A DNA stretch of 6,006 bases from Candidatus Omnitrophota bacterium. Its GTDB lineage: Bacteria > Omnitrophota > Gorgyraeia > 1-14-0-20-64-10 > JACQQZ01. Location of the stretch: contig JACQRF010000068.1 of the NCBI GenBank assembly GCA_016206635.1, forward strand, positions 1-6,006. Direction: 5' to 3'. This document shows, piece after piece, positions 4,945 through 6,006 of the stretch (positions are counted from its first letter, which is position 1; each line of letters starts with the position of its first letter). The position numbers and the translations under genes are program-made. The notes beneath the pieces are model-generated. The model was not told the origin of the DNA. It worked only from the letters and a program-made list of their open reading frames with translations, and made no database searches.

Positions 4945-5571
4945 TTACTTGGAGTACAACTCCACGATGAGCTGTTCTTGGATCGGGAACTGGACGTCGG
5001 CGCGGGCCGGGACGGCCGTCACCGTCGCCGTGAGCTCGTCCGCCGCCCGGGTCAGCCACGGCGGGACGGCGCGGTCTTGCAACAGCTCCCGCGTCTGGCG
5101 CACCCGCTGGATCTGCTCCGGGGTGCCGGCCACCCGGATCGCCTGCCCGGGACGGACGGTGAACGACGGGAGCGTGACCGGCCGCCCGTTCACGTGGATA
5201 TGGCCGTGGCGCACGAGTTGCCGCGCCTGGGCCCGGGACGTCGCGAAGCCGAGCCGGAACACCGTGTTGTCCAGCCGGCGCTCCAGCAGCTCGAGGAGCT
5301 TCTCACCGGTGACGCCGCGGGTTTTGGCCGCGACGGCGAAATACCGGCGGAATTGCCGCTCGAACACGCCGTAGATTTTCTTGACCTTCTGCTTCTCCCG
5401 CAACCGCAAGCCATAGTCCGACATCTTGATGCGGGCCTTGCCGTGCTGGCCCGGCGGGAACCCGCGCTTGTTGAATGGGCATTTCTCGGTCGTGCACTTG
5501 GTGCCCTTGAGGAATAGTTTCAGGCCGTGGCGCCGGCAGATCCGGCAGGCGGGTCCGGTGTACCGAGCCAT
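4945..5571 (-). CDS. rpsD: 30S ribosomal protein S4, zinc-binding form
   Basis: A complete 208-residue S4, a primary 16S rRNA-binding protein of the small subunit; in E. coli S4 also represses the alpha operon. The N terminus MARYTGPACRICRRHGLKLF with CTTEKC places cysteines at 9, 12, 26 and 31, the zinc-binding arrangement seen in Thermus S4. PPGQHGKARIKMSDYGLRLR and the helix REKQKVKKIYGVFERQFRRY follow. The S4 RNA-binding domain (about 98-160) includes RLDNTVFRLGF, SRAQARQLVRHGHIHVNGRP and VRPGQ. The C terminus IQEQLIVELYSK is typical. ATG 5569-5571 is preferred over an upstream in-frame start at 5604 because it begins the conserved MARYTGP and has GGAGGG 7 nt upstream. It starts 2 nt after the rpsK stop, implying translational coupling. 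Confidence 0.97.
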   Translation of the reverse strand: MARYTGPACRICRRHGLKLFLKGTKCTTEKCPFNKRGFPPGQHGKARIKMSDYGLRLREKQKVKKIYGVFERQFRRYFAVAAKTRGVTGEKLLELLERRLDNTVFRLGFATSRAQARQLVRHGHIHVNGRPVTLPSFTVRPGQAIRVAGTPEQIQRVRQTRELLQDRAVPPWLTRAADELTATVTAVPARADVQFPIQEQLIVELYSK

Positions 5572-5573
5572 CG

Positions 5574-6006
5574 CTACACCCTCCGCCGTTTCGGGGGGCG
5601 GCACCCGTTATGCGGGATCGGGGTGACGTCGCGAATAAGGGTGACGGCGAGCCCGGCCGCCTGGAGCGCCCGGACGGCGGATTCCCGCCCCGAGCCCGGG
5701 CCTTTGATCTGCACCTCCACGTCCCGCACGCCGGCCGCCAGCGCTCGTTTGGCCGCCTCCTCCGCCGCCACTTGCGCGGCGAACGGCGTGGCCCGCTTGG
5801 AGCCGCTGAACCCGACGGTGCCGGTCGAGGTCCAGCAGATCGTGTTCCCCTGCTTGTCCGTGATCGTCACGATCGTGTTGTTGAACGTCGCATGGATGTG
5901 GGCGATCCCGCTGCCGACGTGGCGCTTGAGTTTGGCGCGCGGGGCGGGTTTGGGGGCCGGCGAGGCCGGGGCCGGAGGGGTCTCCCTCGGCCGATCGGCC
6001 GAGGGA
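5574..6006 (-). CDS. rpsK: 30S ribosomal protein S11, 5' end outside window
   Basis: The last 143 residues of S11, a platform protein contacting 16S rRNA near the mRNA exit. VGSGIAHIHATFNNTIVTIT, GFSGSKRATPFAAQVAAEEA, IKGPGSGRESAVRALQAAGL and the invariant DVTPIPHNGCRPPKRRRV tail make the call certain. The frame stays open through GTG 5868-5870 to the window edge. At least 29 residues precede VGSG, against about 15 in E. coli S11, and the start is not yet reached. The extra part is Ala/Pro-rich (ETPPAPASPAPKPAPRAK) and carries a perfect palindrome at the DNA level. The TAG stop (5574-5576) lies 2 nt before the rpsD ATG. Position upstream of rpsD is the standard alpha-operon order; rpsM would be expected further upstream. 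Confidence 0.96.
   Translation of the reverse strand, partial: PSADRPRETPPAPASPAPKPAPRAKLKRHVGSGIAHIHATFNNTIVTITDKQGNTICWTSTGTVGFSGSKRATPFAAQVAAEEAAKRALAAGVRDVEVQIKGPGSGRESAVRALQAAGLAVTLIRDVTPIPHNGCRPPKRRRV
5579..5584 (-). promoter_or_regulatory. Ribosome binding site of rpsD within the end of rpsK
   Basis: GGAGGG on the minus strand, 7 nt before ATG 5569-5571, lies inside the last codons of rpsK. It supports the rpsD start over the in-frame upstream option. Confidence 0.75.
5983..6006. repeat. Perfect 24-bp palindrome at the window edge
   Basis: TCCCTCGGCCGA (5983-5994) is followed immediately by its exact reverse complement (5995-6006), with no loop. It lies in the non-conserved N-terminal extension of S11 and stops exactly at the last base of the window. 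It may be a genuine palindromic element or an end-of-contig artefact. Confidence 0.75.

Noticed and set aside
3487..5517. A 676-codon open frame on the plus strand, with other long plus-strand frames elsewhere
   Set aside because: It lies antisense to rplQ, rpoA and rpsD, all certain genes. Its product is low-complexity Arg/Asp/Leu/Gly sequence. Lack of stops is a by-product of the GC-rich codon use of the opposite strand.
5572..5604. Upstream in-frame start for rpsD at 5604
   Set aside because: The extra residues overlap the invariant C terminus of S11, whereas MARYTGP at 5571 matches the family N terminus and has a good ribosome binding site.

Overview
The window is a GC-rich bacterial segment in which every gene I can support lies on the minus strand, so biological order runs from position 6006 down to 1. 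I cannot assign a phylum. The protein S4 is the zinc-binding four-cysteine form, the genome is GC-rich, and short palindromic repeats sit between and inside genes. That fits several environmental lineages and singles out none.

Region 1 (6006 to 2074) is the downstream part of the ribosomal alpha operon: rpsK (S11, 5' end outside the window), rpsD (S4), rpoA (RNA polymerase alpha) and rplQ (L17). A class I PLP aminotransferase of the aspartate aminotransferase type follows only 5 nt after rplQ. Apart from the 69-nt rpsD-rpoA gap, which holds a palindromic repeat, the genes are separated by 2 to 5 nt. They are probably co-transcribed and translationally coupled, so the aminotransferase would be expressed with the translation and transcription machinery.

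Region 2 (2073 to 735) is a short intergenic stretch with a strong imperfect hairpin. It is followed by a convincing sigma70-type promoter and ribosome binding site driving an unidentified secreted protein of 376 residues.

Region 3 (654 to 172) is a compact type II toxin-antitoxin pair, hicB (antitoxin) then hicA (mRNA interferase toxin). A possible promoter would make the hicB message nearly leaderless. The last 152 bases hold a partial reading frame with coding character that I do not recognise and whose start is unclear.

The most unusual signal is a family of small palindromic units with the core GGGAC(A/T)GTCCC. Three lie inside the coding sequence of rplQ, in a long non-conserved C-terminal extension that they partly encode. 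A degenerate relative may form the hairpin downstream of the aminotransferase. A different repeat type (CCCTCACCC...GGAGGGGAGAGGG) lies between rpsD and rpoA, and a perfect 24-bp palindrome lies in the non-conserved N-terminal extension of S11, ending exactly at the window edge. I see no RNA gene, CRISPR array, insertion sequence or phage gene, and no clearly new multi-gene system.
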